Numbered from the stretch's first letter, positions 19,405 to 28,727 are shown. The stretch is DNA of 64,000 bases from Candidatus Cloacimonadota bacterium (GCA_030445745.1 JASUTE010000007.1:3367-67366); one strand, 5' to 3'. Numbers and translations are program-made. Notes: a model not told the origin generated them from the sequence alone.

Positions 19405-22365
19405 TTATTTCATTAATATCATCTTCTTTATGTGGGAATAATTATCGGTTTGCAGTCGATAGTAATAAATACCGCTGCTAACTTTCTGGTTGTAGTTGTC
19501 TGTTCCATTCCAAACCACTGTATGAGATGCTGCTGTCATGCTTGTGTTCAGCAGAGTGGCAATTTTTTCGCCCTTAACATTAAAAATATCCAAGCTTACC
19601 TTACCTGGTTTGGCTAAAGTAAACTTAATCTGGGTGGTAGGGTTGAAAGGATTGGGATAGTTGCCTACCAGAGTAGTTACTGCTGGCACATTAGGATTGT
19701 CGTTGTCGGAAGTGTAGTGTTCCACCGTTACAGCCTCAGAAGCATCTGATTCATATTCTTCGCTGTAAACAGCTGTAGCATAATATTCGTAGGTGCCATC
19801 TGGAACATTTGCATCTACATAAAGTGTATTTGTGGGTGTTCCTACAATTTCGCCATCGCGATACACGTTATAATGAGTAAGCGCACGTTCTTTAGCAGGA
19901 GCATCCCAGGTACAAAGTATATTGCTTGAAGTTGGTGCCTGAGAGACTGCACTAAAGTTAGCTGGAGCTGGCAGGGTCACCTCTACAGTTTCTGTATTGG
20001 AAGCAGCTGATTCTACACCCTCGTAAACGGCGGTTACATAATAATCATAGCTGTCTGCCAATAAGTCAGCATCGGTGTATTCCAGAATAGTTGGATCAGT
20101 TATCTCGGCTATTTCGGTGCTGTTACGATAGATCTTGTAGCCACTAAGAGAGCGAGTGTTGTAGTTAGAATGTGTCTTCATCTCAAAGTTAGCGTTGCCT
20201 GTTACTTTGTAGTTTGTTTGCGGAAGAGTGTTGTGATTAAGTGCCAGAACAGCGTCTTTACCACCTACTATACCTTCTACACACCAGTTGTAATCTAGAC
20301 CAGCACCTAAGTTAGGTAGCATGTCCCAAGCTCCGTTGAAATACATCCAAGCCCCTTTTTCCGGTACCATAGGTCCATCATCAACTGCTGCAGGATGATC
20401 GGCTGTAGCACTAATAGCATAACCGATCCAGTATTCATTGCCATCTACCAGGTTTACTGGTGAATTCAAGGTGTGGGTTGTCCAATCGCCTACGATAACA
20501 TCGGCGGTTATGTCTTGAGAGTATATTTCGGTACCAGCATCACCATAGCTGCCACCTTCCCAAACTTTAATCTCAACACTGGAATAATCAGCTGAACCAA
20601 TAACGATATTAATCTGAGTCAAGTTACCGCCGTAGAAATCGATTAGTTCTGCAGATGTGAAGCGAGCTGCACATTCAAAATTAGCAGCAGAACCAGTTCC
20701 AATACCATTACCACTATAACCGGTATGATAAGCTAAGGTACCTCCCGTACCGCTGGGTTGTTCCCAAGTTAGTTGAACATCGTTGTAGTTTTCTAAACTG
20801 GCTGATAAGTTCTCGGGTGGGTTGTATGTAGGTGGTTGATAGGTGAATTCATCAGTAACAATAGCAGATTCACCAGCATCGTACACAGCGCTTACACCCG
20901 CTGTGTAGGTAGCGCCTTCGGTTAAATCTGTATAAGTATAGAATGTGTCTGTTGTATTATCTACCAGTACATCATCCAAATAAACATTATAACTTTGCAA
21001 TCCAGTATCTGATGGAGCTTCCCAAGTTGCTTCTCCTAGACCGGTTACATTGAAGTTAGACGGTTGTTCAAAATCGCCTTGAGAAATGTCTCCCTCTATA
21101 CAATAAACATACCCGTTATCTGAGCAACAAATCATATCCGTATAACCACTATTGTTTACATCATCTATTTGTGTTACCGACCAAACCATTCCAGTTGTTT
21201 CATAACTCCAAAATAATTCTCCGGTAGCTCCGTTTACACAATAAATTGAACCATAGTAAACATTTGGACTACCTTCTTCACCTCTATCTCCGACTAATAG
21301 ATCTTGATGATTATCTCCATCAATATCATCAATAATTTGTATAGTATGTACCCAATTGTTTACGGTAAAATCCCACAATAACTCTCCTGTAGTTCCGTCT
21401 ACACAATACACATTATTATCCCAAGATCCAGCCACAACTTCTGGAATATCATCACCAGTAATATCATTTATTATCTGAACTTCTTGCAATATGTCTGAAG
21501 TTATTTCATTCATCCATATAGGAGGTGGAAAGGTTGGGTCAAATGTATATAATATTCCTTCCATAGAACCCACGACAATTTCTGGAACATCATTTCCTGA
21601 AATATCTGGTATACTCTTCACACAATTAGATTGAATATTTCCGATTGTACTTTCAAACAAAATAGAACCATCTGTACTTCTTAAGCAATATACACCACTT
21701 GCTGCTTCATTATCCCAATTACCTACTAGAACGTCATTTAAATTATCACCATCAACATCACCAATTTGAGAAACAGATTGATTCTGTTGACTTGGTAAAT
21801 CTACTGACCATAATTGTTGTCCCGAAACGCCATCTATTAATGAAATCCAATAATTTTGAGAACCAGCTATAATATCTGGTTTTCCATCTCCTGTTACATC
21901 ATCGATTAACGACAAATCAAATATAAATCCTTGTGGATCAGGAGTATATTCCCATATTAATAAACCAGTTTGACTGTCAACACAATATAATTCGGGGCCT
22001 GTTGGCTGGGTAGCAGGTATAGTAAAGATAAATTGATTGCTAAATAAAACTTCATTATACCCATTATCATTTATATCACAGGGATAATGAACGATATCTC
22101 CAACTACTGTGGTAACAGGATAACTCCATAATTGATGCCCATCAACGCCTTCTAAAACATAAACAGAATCTGGAACAGAACCATTTTTTGTTCCTACTAT
22201 AACTTCATTAATACCATTACCAGTAACATCTGGTATCCATTCAGAATTTTCAACATAATTGCCCTCACCTATTAGGTGTTGCCAAATAACCTCTTGTGCC
22301 GAAATTAAATTAAAAAAGACTAACAATAAAAAAATTGTTAGCGTCATGCTTTTGTGTCTTCTCAT
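19405..22365 (-). CDS. Secreted FG-GAP/propeller and fibronectin-III protein with sorting module
   Basis: The start is placed at 22365 because GGAGGAGAAA directly precedes that ATG; an ATG four codons upstream would sit inside this site. The 986-residue product has a signal peptide (RRHKSMTLTIFLLLVFFNLISA). Residues to about 435 are repeated propeller/VCBS units (DVTGNGINEVIVG, DVDGDNLNDVLVG, DDVTGDGKPDIIAG). Fibronectin-III-like domains follow, interrupted around residues 520-720 by a beta-rich domain of unknown type. The C-terminal NYPNPFNPTT FlgD-like sorting module ends in KKMILMK. It starts 13 nt after the TrmB-type regulator gene, so both are probably co-transcribed. Likely surface-exposed; ligand unknown. 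Confidence 0.88.
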   Translation of the reverse strand: MRRHKSMTLTIFLLLVFFNLISAQEVIWQHLIGEGNYVENSEWIPDVTGNGINEVIVGTKNGSVPDSVYVLEGVDGHQLWSYPVTTVVGDIVHYPCDINDNGYNEVLFSNQFIFTIPATQPTGPELYCVDSQTGLLIWEYTPDPQGFIFDLSLIDDVTGDGKPDIIAGSQNYWISLIDGVSGQQLWSVDLPSQQNQSVSQIGDVDGDNLNDVLVGNWDNEAASGVYCLRSTDGSILFESTIGNIQSNCVKSIPDISGNDVPEIVVGSMEGILYTFDPTFPPPIWMNEITSDILQEVQIINDITGDDIPEVVAGSWDNNVYCVDGTTGELLWDFTVNNWVHTIQIIDDIDGDNHQDLLVGDRGEEGSPNVYYGSIYCVNGATGELFWSYETTGMVWSVTQIDDVNNSGYTDMICCSDNGYVYCIEGDISQGDFEQPSNFNVTGLGEATWEAPSDTGLQSYNVYLDDVLVDNTTDTFYTYTDLTEGATYTAGVSAVYDAGESAIVTDEFTYQPPTYNPPENLSASLENYNDVQLTWEQPSGTGGTLAYHTGYSGNGIGTGSAANFECAARFTSAELIDFYGGNLTQINIVIGSADYSSVEIKVWEGGSYGDAGTEIYSQDITADVIVGDWTTHTLNSPVNLVDGNEYWIGYAISATADHPAAVDDGPMVPEKGAWMYFNGAWDMLPNLGAGLDYNWCVEGIVGGKDAVLALNHNTLPQTNYKVTGNANFEMKTHSNYNTRSLSGYKIYRNSTEIAEITDPTILEYTDADLLADSYDYYVTAVYEGVESAASNTETVEVTLPAPANFSAVSQAPTSSNILCTWDAPAKERALTHYNVYRDGEIVGTPTNTLYVDANVPDGTYEYYATAVYSEEYESDASEAVTVEHYTSDNDNPNVPAVTTLVGNYPNPFNPTTQIKFTLAKPGKVSLDIFNVKGEKIATLLNTSMTAASHTVVWNGTDNYNQKVSSGIYYYRLQTDNYSHIKKMILMK

Positions 22366-22378
22366 TTTCTCCTCCATT

Positions 22379-23206
22379 TTATTTTTTTACGGGAAATGTC
22401 TTTATTAATGATGAAACTGAAGTAGCGCTTTTCCAATATTCATTAAAAGCACATTTTAGCATTTCTACAAAACCAGAATGTTCAACAAATATGGTTGTCA
22501 ACTCTGTTGAAAGAGTTATGGGGTTATTAAGTATATACATTGCCACTTTATCATCAAATATTGAGAGTTTCATTGGAAGATTGTTATACAATCTAATTTC
22601 TACACCTGCGTCAATATGCCACTGGGTAGCTGTTTTAATTAAATCGCTATCCAAATCTTTTTTTTCATTTATATTTTGAATCCTAACCCCTCTGTCAATT
22701 AGCATCTTGTTTATTTTTTTTACTTCCACTATATCTTTTTTTGCCATAGAATAAGGTGATTTAACAAATTCTTTTATAGTTTCTCTGGATTCGCTGTAGA
22801 GAGCTTTATACCTTTCTACTACATCTTGTGAATCTTTAACTATATGTACAAATTCATAACCAAAATAACTATAATCATTATAGTCAACTAACAATTCTTT
22901 GCCTATAGCAGAGGCCTCCTCGTACATATCTTCATATAGCTTCATCTTTTTTTTAATCATTTGAGGTAAGGACTTGTGTGGGTTTTCAGCAGAATATTTT
23001 TTTACCTTACCCTCAGAATGTTCTTTGCATAAACCCTTGTTTACAAGTTTATCTAGAATATCATATATTTTAGATCTTGGAATCTTAGTTAATTTCGCTA
23101 TCTCTGATGCAACCATTGGTTTTGTTTTAATTAAGGATAAAACAATTATTGATTCTCTTTTAGTAAGCCCAAATTTCATTAACTGCTCTTTTTGTTTTTC
23201 ACTCAT
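22379..23206 (-). CDS. TrmB-family transcriptional regulator
   Basis: Residues 1-75 form the TrmB winged helix (FGLTKRESIIVLSLIKTKPMVASEIAKLTKIPRSKIYDILDKLVNKGLC). It is followed by a coiled-coil segment (KMKLYEDMYEEASAIGKEL) and a C-terminal phospholipase-D-like effector region of about 170 residues. TrmB proteins are sugar-responsive or stress-responsive regulators, most common in archaea. The ligand is unknown here. It sits directly upstream of the secreted propeller gene and may control it. A perfect 6-bp-arm palindrome upstream (23277-23289) overlaps a TTGACA, consistent with autoregulation. Confidence 0.85.
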   Translation of the reverse strand: MSEKQKEQLMKFGLTKRESIIVLSLIKTKPMVASEIAKLTKIPRSKIYDILDKLVNKGLCKEHSEGKVKKYSAENPHKSLPQMIKKKMKLYEDMYEEASAIGKELLVDYNDYSYFGYEFVHIVKDSQDVVERYKALYSESRETIKEFVKSPYSMAKKDIVEVKKINKMLIDRGVRIQNINEKKDLDSDLIKTATQWHIDAGVEIRLYNNLPMKLSIFDDKVAMYILNNPITLSTELTTIFVEHSGFVEMLKCAFNEYWKSATSVSSLIKTFPVKK

Positions 23207-23276
23207 GTCACCATTCCTCGCTACAAATACTTTTTATTTTTGTCCCTTTATGGGGATAACAATTTTATAAACACAT

Positions 23277-23289
23277 AACTTGTCAAGTT
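23277..23289 (-). promoter_or_regulatory. Palindrome overlapping a -35 box upstream of the TrmB gene
   Basis: AACTTG-T-CAAGTT is a perfect palindrome with 6-bp arms; on the minus strand it contains TTGACA. Operators overlapping the -35 box usually mediate repression. No clean -10 box is seen, so this is a candidate only. Confidence 0.4.
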
Positions 23290-23299
23290 TTATCTATAA

Positions 23300-23602
23300 T
23301 TAATTTATTTTAGTATACCTTTTATACTCTATCAAAGCCATCTTCGTTATTTTGTCATTTATAAAAAACAAAAAAAATATTTTTCGCTTGACACAAAATA
23401 CAAACCGGACAATATCCGGACAGAAATTTTTGGCAACTAAGTTTGCTAATAAACTGTATACGCGGGGACGTGAAATTTGTGTTAGCTTAGCAATTTCAGA
23501 AGCTGTAGCATACTCCCTCTTTAATAGAAGACAATAGATATTAGCCTCATATTCACTAAGACCTAAATCCATAAGCCGCGATATCAAGTCATCCATATTC
23601 AC
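23300..23602 (-). pseudogene. Truncated TrmB-type regulator (winged helix only)
   Basis: The first 58 residues are a clear TrmB winged helix (LMDLGLSEYEANIYCLLLKREYATASEIAKLTQISRPRVYSLLANLVAKNF), parallel to the intact gene beside it. After residue 60 the sequence becomes hydrophobic and basic (VFCVKRKIFFLFFIND), unlike a TrmB dimerisation or ligand domain, and stops at residue 100. A deletion probably fused the DNA-binding half to non-coding sequence. A small DNA-binding protein cannot be excluded: the frame is intact and a candidate operator lies just upstream. Confidence 0.6.
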
Positions 23603-23608
23603 CTCTAA

Positions 23609-23638
23609 ATTTTGTTGTAAATTTATTTATTACAAAAT
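23609..23638. promoter_or_regulatory. Imperfect 12-bp inverted repeat upstream of the truncated TrmB gene
   Basis: ATTTTGTTGTAA (23609-23620) and TTATTACAAAAT (23627-23638) match at 10 of 12 paired positions. It begins 7 bp upstream of the start codon at 23602. Its place and symmetry suggest an operator, but AT-richness makes chance possible. Confidence 0.35.
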
Positions 23639-23839
23639 GCAATTTGCGTTCCAACTTTATAAATATGCTGAATATTTCAAAAAAAAGCCACTAATAAGGC
23701 GCTTTAAAGAGTTTATAAAACAAAATCAATCTAAAAAAAATTTAGAATACTGTTATCTAATATTACAATCTGTAAACAAAGTTGTCATCTTTTTCGTTTT
23801 TCCGAGATGGAAACAGATATTTATGACTAGATATAAATT

Positions 23840-23869
23840 AAGCCCGAAATAACTGCTTATTCCGGGCTT
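23840..23869 (-). terminator. Hairpin terminator after the PKD/DUF2135 lipoprotein gene
   Basis: AAGCCCG and CGGGCTT form the arms, extended by A/T pairs, 18 nt after the lipoprotein stop. The T-tract is better on the plus strand than on the minus strand, so termination of the minus-strand gene is likely but not textbook. Confidence 0.6.
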
Positions 23870-23887
23870 TTTAAAATGTTAACTAAG

Positions 23888-26368
23888 CTATTTTTGCGGA
23901 AGTATCTGAGGATTTATAAATGCTCTTTCATTTACTTCATTAACCCTGTAAATACCATCAACACCTAATGTAATAGTTGTAACTGTCCACAAATCACCTG
24001 TATCTATAAGGTAGCCGTAATAGTTTAGTATTTCTTCATCTTCGGTTCCTTCGTTCAGGCGAATAACAACAGAGCAGCTGGTTGAAATAGCTTCTTCGCT
24101 ATTATGGTCTGAGTAGTAGTGAACTTGAACCAGATAGTCTCCTGCCATTGGCGTTTCGCTGGTAATATTTTCGGGGCCATAACCATTAGTATCGTCGAAA
24201 TCTAATACCAAACCACTGGCTGTAGCAGGATGAGCGTAATAGCACTTTTCGCCATTGGGATCGGTAGTCCACAAGTCTACATCCGTGCCGTTCGTATCCC
24301 AGCTTAAGGTTACTCTAAATCCTAGTGGGGCAATTTCGGCAGTAAAGCTAGTGTTTGCGGTTTCTTCCCAACCACCAGACTGGGCCGTAAGTTCCAGGGT
24401 ATGTTCTTCTGGTTCCGAACTACCAGAAAGAGCTATCTCTTTGGAAAAATTACCATTATTTAGATTAACTTCATACATTTCGTCATAATCGCCGTCCATT
24501 ACCAAAACAGCACTAGTTAAGGAAGGATTAGCCACGCTTCCCGAAACATTTATGATGCGGTCTGTAACGGGAGAAGTAATAGGATCGATCTCTGCATAGA
24601 AAGATACATCCAAAATTACCGGACAGGAAATTGTAATGTCTAATTTTTCTTCATAAGAAGTATCAAAATCCAAGGTAAGCTCGGCATAATTATAGGAATA
24701 ATCTACAGGCAGGTTAACTGTGGCTGTGTGGTAAGCAGTGCCATTGCCTGGTAGGGTTACATTGTAGGAAGCGTTTTGCGGAACATCGATTCCTACAGAA
24801 CCTTCCACAAAGATATCGCCGGTAACTGGATTTTCACTTAAATTTGTCACATGAAATTTAATTTGAACAGATTCGCCCGGATTAGCCTGATCATCATGGA
24901 ATTGTTCACCTACCAGATCAAAATCGCTTACCATAACATTTACATCGCTTACTGCTACTTCTATACTGCTGCTTTTGGATGCACCTAGGGCATCGGTAAC
25001 TGTCAGGTTAACCAGATAGGATCCAGGCTGAGTAGGTGTGAAGGAGAGAAGATTATCTTGGTTACTAAGGCTTTCATGTTCTCCGCCAGTTACTGTCCAG
25101 TCAAAAGTTAAATCACCACCCAGTAAGCTAATAACTGTGGCATTAATTTCTACGGGTTGATTCACCACAGGAGCAAAAGTGATAACTTGCATATTTTCTA
25201 TAAAGATCGAAAATTCATTATACTTGTACATTTCTAAGGTTTTATCTACCAAATCGTTAGCAGCCATTTCCACAGCATCACTCAGAGAGCGTACATAATC
25301 TTCTGCTATAACGATAATATCGTAAACACCTGCTGGTAGGTTAACTTCCAATTCTTCAGAAGCTTCATCCAACATTACAATTTTGGGTTGGTTTTCCGGT
25401 TGGTTTCGTTTGGAAATAATAATAGTTTTGGGCTCTTCCACATTGTTCTGGGTGGAAATATCTATTGTTTGCAGTTTTACTGTACCCGGAGTAGGGTCTT
25501 GCTCTTCATTCATCATTTCATCCATAATTTCAGCTTGAGTCTCACTGGAAATTGTCCCAGTATAATGTTTTAAACCAGCCTTGGCATTTTTCTTAACATT
25601 ATTGTAAATACGAATTGCGTTGTCTCTATCCCACAGATGAATATTTTTGCGATTGTATTTTTTTACAGGATCATCGTTACTCATATTCAAATAGTTATTA
25701 GCTTTTTCTTGGTTAGTCTCCCCAGGAATTGACTCTATATCGATAAGACCATCATGATCATCACCTATTGCAATTTGATTATAGATGGCTTGGTCGGTTT
25801 GCGCTAGATGTTCCTGTGCATTAGCAGCCCAATCGGAAATCAATGGAATCCCGGAATCTGGATCGTTAAAAGCGTCTGGGATAGATTGCTGGCCTGTGAA
25901 AACCCGGAATGTAGTTCGAGCCATTTTAGCTGTGTTAACAACAGTATTTTTAGCAGCGTTATAAGTTCCCACTACTATGGCTTTAGCAGCATCTGTGAAC
26001 ATATTGCGTCCTTGGCCACCATAAGCAGTGATATTGTCTTCCAATTCCAATAACTCATCAAAACAGCCAGCTACAACTTCCGATTGTGCATCCAAATCAT
26101 CTAGCAATGACATTATTTCTTCATAGGAATCGCGTTCTGTTTTGCCTTCTGGCGGCAGCAGAATAGCTTCCATCGCATCTACGATTTCATCACGTGCTTC
26201 CATTGCAGAATTAACAGATTGATTAGCACCCCAATAATTTTCCATAGCCTGATAGGTGTCTGAATCTTCGAGGTTTGGTTCTGTTGCATTGTCGGATTCT
26301 TCACTACAAGATGTAATTACTAATATAAAAAAAAGAACAAAAATGAATAAGATACCCTGCTTTTTCAT
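23888..26368 (-). CDS. Lipoprotein with PKD domain and C-terminal DUF2135-like domain
   Basis: The start is set at 26368, where AAGGAGG precedes ATG; an upstream ATG at 26419 lacks such a site. The N-terminus MKKQGILFIFVLFFILVITSC is a lipoprotein signal with lipobox ITSC. The 826-residue protein has a helical region to about residue 290 and a PKD domain near 400-480 (FDWTVTGG..., PGSYLVNLTVTDALG). Ig-like CARDB-type domains follow. The C-terminal DUF2135-like domain has VTLSWDTNGTDVDLWTTDPNG and an Asp-rich DFDDTNGYGPE loop. Such proteins are cell-envelope, possibly calcium-binding. No catalytic motif is seen and the role is unknown. Confidence 0.8.
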   Translation of the reverse strand: MKKQGILFIFVLFFILVITSCSEESDNATEPNLEDSDTYQAMENYWGANQSVNSAMEARDEIVDAMEAILLPPEGKTERDSYEEIMSLLDDLDAQSEVVAGCFDELLELEDNITAYGGQGRNMFTDAAKAIVVGTYNAAKNTVVNTAKMARTTFRVFTGQQSIPDAFNDPDSGIPLISDWAANAQEHLAQTDQAIYNQIAIGDDHDGLIDIESIPGETNQEKANNYLNMSNDDPVKKYNRKNIHLWDRDNAIRIYNNVKKNAKAGLKHYTGTISSETQAEIMDEMMNEEQDPTPGTVKLQTIDISTQNNVEEPKTIIISKRNQPENQPKIVMLDEASEELEVNLPAGVYDIIVIAEDYVRSLSDAVEMAANDLVDKTLEMYKYNEFSIFIENMQVITFAPVVNQPVEINATVISLLGGDLTFDWTVTGGEHESLSNQDNLLSFTPTQPGSYLVNLTVTDALGASKSSSIEVAVSDVNVMVSDFDLVGEQFHDDQANPGESVQIKFHVTNLSENPVTGDIFVEGSVGIDVPQNASYNVTLPGNGTAYHTATVNLPVDYSYNYAELTLDFDTSYEEKLDITISCPVILDVSFYAEIDPITSPVTDRIINVSGSVANPSLTSAVLVMDGDYDEMYEVNLNNGNFSKEIALSGSSEPEEHTLELTAQSGGWEETANTSFTAEIAPLGFRVTLSWDTNGTDVDLWTTDPNGEKCYYAHPATASGLVLDFDDTNGYGPENITSETPMAGDYLVQVHYYSDHNSEEAISTSCSVVIRLNEGTEDEEILNYYGYLIDTGDLWTVTTITLGVDGIYRVNEVNERAFINPQILPQK

Positions 26369-26718
26369 AATATCCTCCTTAGTTGGACAAATTAGATAAA
26401 TTGAAGATAATTCAGTCAAGATAATTTAATGTATGCCAGAGAATTAGAGCAAAATGAATTTAGCAGAAATGGATAAAGAATGGAACGTCCATTACTTACT
26501 TAATCTATCAATCTATACATTTCCAAACTGCAAGCAATAACACTTTAGGATGAAAGTTCAGCGCCAAGCTGAAATATTAAGCGCTATATTTCCAAATAGT
26601 TGTAATAATGCCCCGATAAGTTGCTAAAATTAAAATTATTAATCTCTATATTAAAATATTCAAAACTAAGCTTGACATATTTAATATTTAAAATTTTTTT
26701 TAACAAAAGGAGATAGCT
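26369..26718. other. Intergenic region upstream of the DUF2089 gene
   Basis: 350 bp with no gene. A TTGACA at 26672-26677, followed by AT-rich sequence, may be the promoter of the DUF2089 cluster, though no clear -10 box can be chosen. Nothing else is recognised. Confidence 0.4.
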
Positions 26719-27081
26719 ATGAATCGAAGATTAAAAAAATGCCCTGTCTGTAACAGCGATTTGCAGATTGTGGAATACAGGTGTCCCAATTGCCAAACCA
26801 GTATCAGAGGTGAATTTGGAGTGGGAGATTTTGCTGTACTCTCGGCAGCACAAAATCAGTTTGTAAAAACATTTATCTGCTGTGGCGGTAATATACGTGA
26901 GGTGGAAAAAGAGCTGAAGATTTCCTACCCCACGGTAAAAAACCGCTTAGCGGAAGTGCAGGAAATTTTATGTAATAACAAAACGGCGTCAGCTTCCAAT
27001 GAGATTTTGGATAAAGTAGAAGCTGGAGAAATAAGTGTGGAAGAGGCAATTGAAAAAATCAAGCAAGGGAGGAATAAATGA
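26719..27081 (+). CDS. DUF2089 family zinc-ribbon/HTH protein
   Basis: A 120-residue protein with an N-terminal four-cysteine zinc ribbon (Cys8, Cys11, Cys22, Cys25), then a helix-turn-helix-like region, GGNIREVEKELKISYPTVKNRLAEV (residues about 54-78). Both match DUF2089. The last 25 residues (VEAGEISVEEAIEKIKQG) are a short helical-pair motif also found at the end of the next gene and the start of the third. It is likely the DNA-binding regulator of the cluster, which is inference. An AAAGGAG site precedes the ATG. The stop overlaps the next start by 4 nt (ATGA). Confidence 0.85.
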   Translation: MNRRLKKCPVCNSDLQIVEYRCPNCQTSIRGEFGVGDFAVLSAAQNQFVKTFICCGGNIREVEKELKISYPTVKNRLAEVQEILCNNKTASASNEILDKVEAGEISVEEAIEKIKQGRNK

Positions 27082-28331
27082 TTACCTTGGAAAAAAATCA
27101 GAAATTTGCAACACCCAGCGGGGTGGTTGTGGAAATTTATTTGCAAAATATAGCCTTGGATTTGGCTGGCGGTAATGCTAATGAAACCAACTTAAATTTA
27201 AATTGGCAGGCAGAAGAAGATATGCAACTAGAGGATCTGCTTCAAGTAGAATATTTTGCAGACGAGAACCGTTTGAAGGTCGAAGAGAAACAGGCCAAAG
27301 TGAACAATGCTAAATTTACTGTACAACTACCGCCAGAATGCGAAGTGCTGGCAGATAACGAAAATGGCAGCATTAGCGCTAATAATTTAGATGGGAATGT
27401 GAAACTAAAAACCGAAAATGGTTCTATAAGCTTGCAGAATAGTCAGGGGAAATTTAGGCTGAAGTCAGAAAATGGCTTTTTACGGGCTAAAGCGATCTCG
27501 GGTGAATTGAAATTAAATAATGAGAATGGGGCCAGCAAAGTTGTGCAATGTTCAGGAAAACTTAAGGTAAAGAGTGAAAATGGGGTTATCCGTGTTTTAG
27601 AAGCCGGGTGCGACAAAGCGGAGATTACCAGTGAAAATGCACTTATTTATTTTGAGTTTGCCGAAATCGAGCAGGGTAAGTTTAAATTCAAAAACGAAAA
27701 TGGGAAGATCCATCTGGCAGTTCCGTCCCAGCTTCCTTACAATATCGATGCTGCTACCAAAAGCGGAAAAATGCACATTGGCCTGAAAGGTGAGTACGAT
27801 GGTGAAAGTGATTCTACTTCCAAGATAATAGAGATGACCCAAGGCGCTGGGACAGTAGCAATTAAGGTACAAAATAAGCAAGGTTCGATTAACATAATGC
27901 CGGCCAATAAAGGTTTTGGGTATAGCCACCATTTCGATTTCGATTTTATTACCAATACACTCGATAATGTTCTCGACATTATTCCGCAAGAATATCGGAA
28001 AAAAGCACAACAAGATTTCAACAAAACAAAGGAGAAATTACAGAATATTGATTTAGGAAAAATTTCTGGTAATGTGGAAACCGCTTTGAACGAAGTGAAA
28101 GATGAGCTAGATAAATTTGCTCAGAAGGTTTCTGAATCTAAATTTCAGGAAGACTTGAAGCAAAAAGTACGGCAAGGTGTGCAGAAAGTAAAAACAAACT
28201 TAAGTAGCAGTAGCCGAAAAGAGGTAGATGAGCGCAGTCGTCTAAAAATATTGCAACTTTTGGAAGATGGTAAAATAACTCCCGATGAAGCAGAACGGCT
28301 TTTGGCAGCTATAGGTAAAAATGATGAATGA
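27078..28331 (+). CDS. DUF4097-type beta-repeat protein with C-terminal SHOCT-like motif
   Basis: The 417-residue protein has no signal peptide or membrane segment. Residues about 85-245 contain many short repeats of the type xSENGxIxxxxxxG (ENGSISANN, ENGSISLQN, SENGFLRAK, SENGVIRVL), typical of a DUF4097 right-handed beta-helix. Residues about 290-380 are helical and lysine-rich. The last 30 residues (LKILQLLEDGKITPDEAERLLAAI) are a SHOCT/YvlB-like helical pair. DUF4097 proteins often occur with envelope-stress regulators in other bacteria. Here the protein overlaps the DUF2089 gene and the following small gene, so the three form one unit. Confidence 0.82.
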   Translation: MITLEKNQKFATPSGVVVEIYLQNIALDLAGGNANETNLNLNWQAEEDMQLEDLLQVEYFADENRLKVEEKQAKVNNAKFTVQLPPECEVLADNENGSISANNLDGNVKLKTENGSISLQNSQGKFRLKSENGFLRAKAISGELKLNNENGASKVVQCSGKLKVKSENGVIRVLEAGCDKAEITSENALIYFEFAEIEQGKFKFKNENGKIHLAVPSQLPYNIDAATKSGKMHIGLKGEYDGESDSTSKIIEMTQGAGTVAIKVQNKQGSINIMPANKGFGYSHHFDFDFITNTLDNVLDIIPQEYRKKAQQDFNKTKEKLQNIDLGKISGNVETALNEVKDELDKFAQKVSESKFQEDLKQKVRQGVQKVKTNLSSSSRKEVDERSRLKILQLLEDGKITPDEAERLLAAIGKNDE

Positions 28332-28692
28332 AAAAAGGCGAATTTTGCAGATGGTTGCTGCTGGGAAAATAACCGCCAGAGAGGGTGAAAAATTACTAAC
28401 TGCTTTGCAAAAAACTAAATCTGCCGAAAAGCTGTATATCCAAATTACTAGAGAAAATGCCAGCAAACCCAGCCTGAACTTAGCAATTCCTATGAAATAT
28501 GTTCATTTAGGTTGGAAGCTATTACCCAGCAAGCTTACAGTGGTTTCCCAGCAGGCAGGCTACGATCTTTCCCAGCTAAATTGGCAGCAGATAAACAGTA
28601 TGGCTTCGGCTGGCGAAAAAGGTGAGCTGTTCTATACTGAGATTACCGAGAAAGATGGCTCTACCAGCGAAGTTAGAGTGTTTATAGAATAA
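28324..28692 (+). CDS. YvlB/LiaX-like small protein
   Basis: ATG codons at 28321 and 28324 are both possible; they lie in the end of the preceding gene, so translation is coupled. The N-terminus (EKRRILQMVAAGKITAREGEKLLTALQ) repeats the helical-pair motif found at the end of the two previous proteins. The rest is a globular alpha/beta region of about 90 residues without a recognised fold. The shared motif suggests the three proteins contact each other or a common partner. It ends in the first copy of a duplicated terminator. Confidence 0.7.
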   Translation: MNEKRRILQMVAAGKITAREGEKLLTALQKTKSAEKLYIQITRENASKPSLNLAIPMKYVHLGWKLLPSKLTVVSQQAGYDLSQLNWQQINSMASAGEKGELFYTEITEKDGSTSEVRVFIE

Positions 28693-28727
28693 AAAAAAGA
28701 CCGTCGCTTACATTAGCGGCGGTCTTT
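28688..28727 (+). terminator. Terminator, copy 1 of an exact 40-bp duplicate
   Basis: AAAGACCGTCGCT / AGCGGCGGTCTTT form a 13-bp stem with one T-G pair and a short loop, flanked by A- and T-runs, so it can act in both directions. The same 40 bases recur at 29852-29891. Confidence 0.88.

Noticed and set aside
27597-28024. Minus-strand frames of 95-138 codons opposite the DUF4097 gene
   Set aside because: Antisense to a repeat-rich gene with clear motifs; composition is an artefact of the repeats.
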